Source of the DNA: Hyaloperonospora brassicae
Taxonomy: Eukaryota; Oomycota; Peronosporomycetes; Peronosporales; Peronosporaceae
Reading direction: 5' to 3'
Assembly (NCBI GenBank): GCA_947650285.1
Contig: CANTFL010000970.1
Coordinates: 1-52,441 of the forward strand
DNA length: 52,441 bases
Shown here: positions 50,701-52,441 of the stretch, in pieces
Position numbering within the stretch: position 1 is the stretch's first letter
How the letters are laid out: every line of letters starts with the position of its first letter
Notes under the pieces: generated by a model
What the model was told of the DNA's origin: nothing
The model's input: only the letters and a program-made list of their open reading frames with translations
Databases searched by the model: none
Translations under genes and position numbers: made by a program

Positions 50701-52441
50701 ATGACGAGTTTGTCTATGCGCTGCGCGAACAAGGCCTCCAGTGAGGCGGCTGCACGGATGCGTGCAGCCGGAGAACAAGCTGTCCAAGACTCAGCAGCAG
50801 GTGTCAAGCCACCTGCTGCTGCCAGTAAGCAGCATGCAGCTCCGTAGTTGCAGGAGCACGTGGTCATCCACGTGCTGCTTCTTCACTCGCAGCTTCGGAT
50901 GCCAGAGGTAGTCCCATGGACCTAGATCCCGAAATAGCGGTGGTGTATTCGGGCGAGTCGGATTCTCCGTCCGACTCTAAGACGTGCGCAAAGCCCGACC
51001 GTAAGGTTGCGGGAATCGACGACTGCTGCGCCTAGCGGTAGTCTCGATAAAGACTTGCGCCATGAGAAGTTTGGTTTATCCGACGAGTCTGTGAACTTGT
51101 CGCCGGGATCGAACCGATCGCGCTCGTATTCGTACGAGGTGAGCGCAAAACGTGAGGAAGTAAGTACTTATGAGAATACCGATGACTCTTCGCGGAGTCA
51201 TCGTAGCCATAGCCGCGGCAATACTAGGTATTGAGGCGATCGTGGTGTCAGCTCTCATGTTAGCAACACGCACTAGGAGCAGGATCGCAACGCGTTGCGA
51301 TCTGCTCCTGAGAACAAGACATGGATGCTTACCTTGAGCGAGCTGAGACAATTGTATGGTTATACCACTGGGAGTTTTCGAATTTTACTCTTTGAATTGT
51401 CAAGGATCCATAGACTTGACCCCAGTACGAAACGTTTTCGCACTGAGCATAAATTTTACATCAATGTCTTTTCCAGACATCGATGGTACCACGGTAACCA
51501 CAAACGAGACGATTTCTCGTTAGCTCAGGCGTGGAACTCATTATTAGGCAACATTTGAATTGTTGGCCGTGACATTTGTCTGGACAAACTTACTGCAGCA
51601 CGCAATGAGTTTGAACACAAGTCAATAACCGGTGCTCGGCTCATAAGGCACCTATTGTCTCGAGAGGCAGGTTTACCTTGCCTCTCGTGGGGAGAGAAAT
51701 GTCATAGTTGTATTGACAACTCTGTTCGCGCGACTAGGGAGGCCTTCCTCCCTAATCAACCCTACTGGAGGGCGCTTATCTCTTCCGAGATTTATGAAGG
51801 GATTGAGACTTTACGATCCCTTTACGAACGCGCCGGGCGTTCGTTACACGATGGTCCTCCTTCAAAGGGTGTGTCTCATCGTACTGTTCGACGAGACCGG
51901 GCACATTCATCATCAGCTGGGAGTCCGGCTCCCAGCTGTTCCACGAGGGTGGATACCCCCGTCACTGGACGAGGTAACTCTTCCTTGATCCTAAATTGTC
52001 ACGGTGGTTCAAGATACGCTCCACAGAGAAGCGTTGACCACATTGTGAGTCCACCAAAGAATGTGGAGGAGGAGGAAAAACCTCCTCCAAGTCGCTCGGC
52101 TCACCATCTCGACCAATACAAGATCGATCGCGCAATTCAAGAGATTGCGCGAGGATTTGGAGCACGAGAGGTGAAAGGCTCTACGCTTAGACCGATTCCG
52201 TGCGGCAGCATCGCAAGGATCGTGAGGCTGATCGAGCGAAGGATGGTGCCAATTACACCCTCGCCCAGCTTCAGGTTGAGCGCGATGTCCGCTCCCTCCT
52301 TGAAGAGCTGGGGACAGCTTGCAGATAGGTCTCTGAAGTGCGTGGAGAGGTCTCTTCGTTACGCGTCCAGACTGATCGTCAGGAGCGCGAGCGCAAGAAC
52401 CTAATGGAGCTTCTCAAACGTGGGTGTTATCTTAATCGTTG
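50701..52441 (+). pseudogene. Long retroelement ORF antisense to its LTR orientation, interrupted and cut by window edge
   Basis: On the plus strand, starting at the ATG at 50701 (MTSLSMRCANK), a protein-like reading continues to the window end but changes frame and has several stops. Segments in order: an Ala-rich start; the SGESD acidic motif (near 50950) shared with the left edge; a Ser/Arg-rich part; a folded-looking region at 51295-51558 (LTLSELRQLYGYTTGSF, FSRHRWYHGNHKRDDFSL); after one TGA, a region with CLSWGEKCHSC and QPYWRALISSEIYEGIETL; and, in another frame, a coiled-coil-like part near 52200-52430 (QVERDVRSLLEELG). No reverse transcriptase or integrase motif is present. By the polypurine tract, this strand is antisense to the element. 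An alternative is that it is a sense gag of an unusual element. Confidence 0.5.

Overview
The window looks like nuclear DNA of an oomycete, most likely a Peronosporales species (Phytophthora or downy-mildew type). Eukaryotic housekeeping genes are packed closely on both strands. Introns are short (about 57-166 bp) GT-AG introns, one 8-kb kinase gene is intronless, and degenerate LTR retrotransposons surround the gene island. No bacterial operon, CRISPR array, rRNA or convincing tRNA was seen. The organism call is inference from gene style; no species marker was available.

Layout. 1-5.7 kb is retrotransposon territory: one LTR family occurs as a 3' LTR at 552-966, a solo LTR with target-site duplication at 1643-2087, and a 5' LTR with primer-binding site and broken gag at 4186-5697. 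6.3-8.3 kb holds a TLC-domain membrane protein and a ZIP metal transporter. 8.3-10.9 kb is unresolved. 10.9-12.4 kb is a five-exon BAF60/SMARCD chromatin-remodelling subunit. 12.6-16.1 kb is mostly decayed, probably transposon-derived. 16.2-34 kb is a dense island: tetraspanin-like protein, NOC3, TOR kinase, a DTWD1-type tRNA-modifying enzyme with zinc knuckles, NADH-cytochrome b5 reductase and XPF/ERCC4. 35.5-39.4 kb holds two convergent PAP2 lipid phosphatase genes with a decayed third copy between them. 40-41.1 kb is a makorin. 42.5-48.8 kb is a nine-exon gene that joins a ZFC3H1-type zinc finger and HAT/TPR-like region to leucine-rich repeats. 48.8-52.4 kb returns to repeats, ending in a second outward-facing copy of the LTR family.

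Biology. Several neighbours serve growth and RNA metabolism: TOR (growth control), NOC3 (60S ribosome assembly), DTWD1 (tRNA acp3U), the ZFC3H1-like protein (nuclear RNA exosome targeting in other eukaryotes) and BAF60 (chromatin). NOC3, TOR and DTWD1 lie in a row on one strand, and DTWD1 shares a 199-bp divergent promoter with the b5 reductase. Co-regulation is inference only.

The most unusual signals are these. (1) A long open reading frame runs antisense to the LTR-defined orientation, next to the 3' LTR of the same Gypsy-like family at both ends of the window. (2) The ZFC3H1-LRR fusion rests on a nine-exon model whose phases all agree. (3) The PAP2 cluster has two intact genes and a relic. 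All splice models were derived by eye from GT-AG sites, phase and family motifs, and have not been checked against transcripts.
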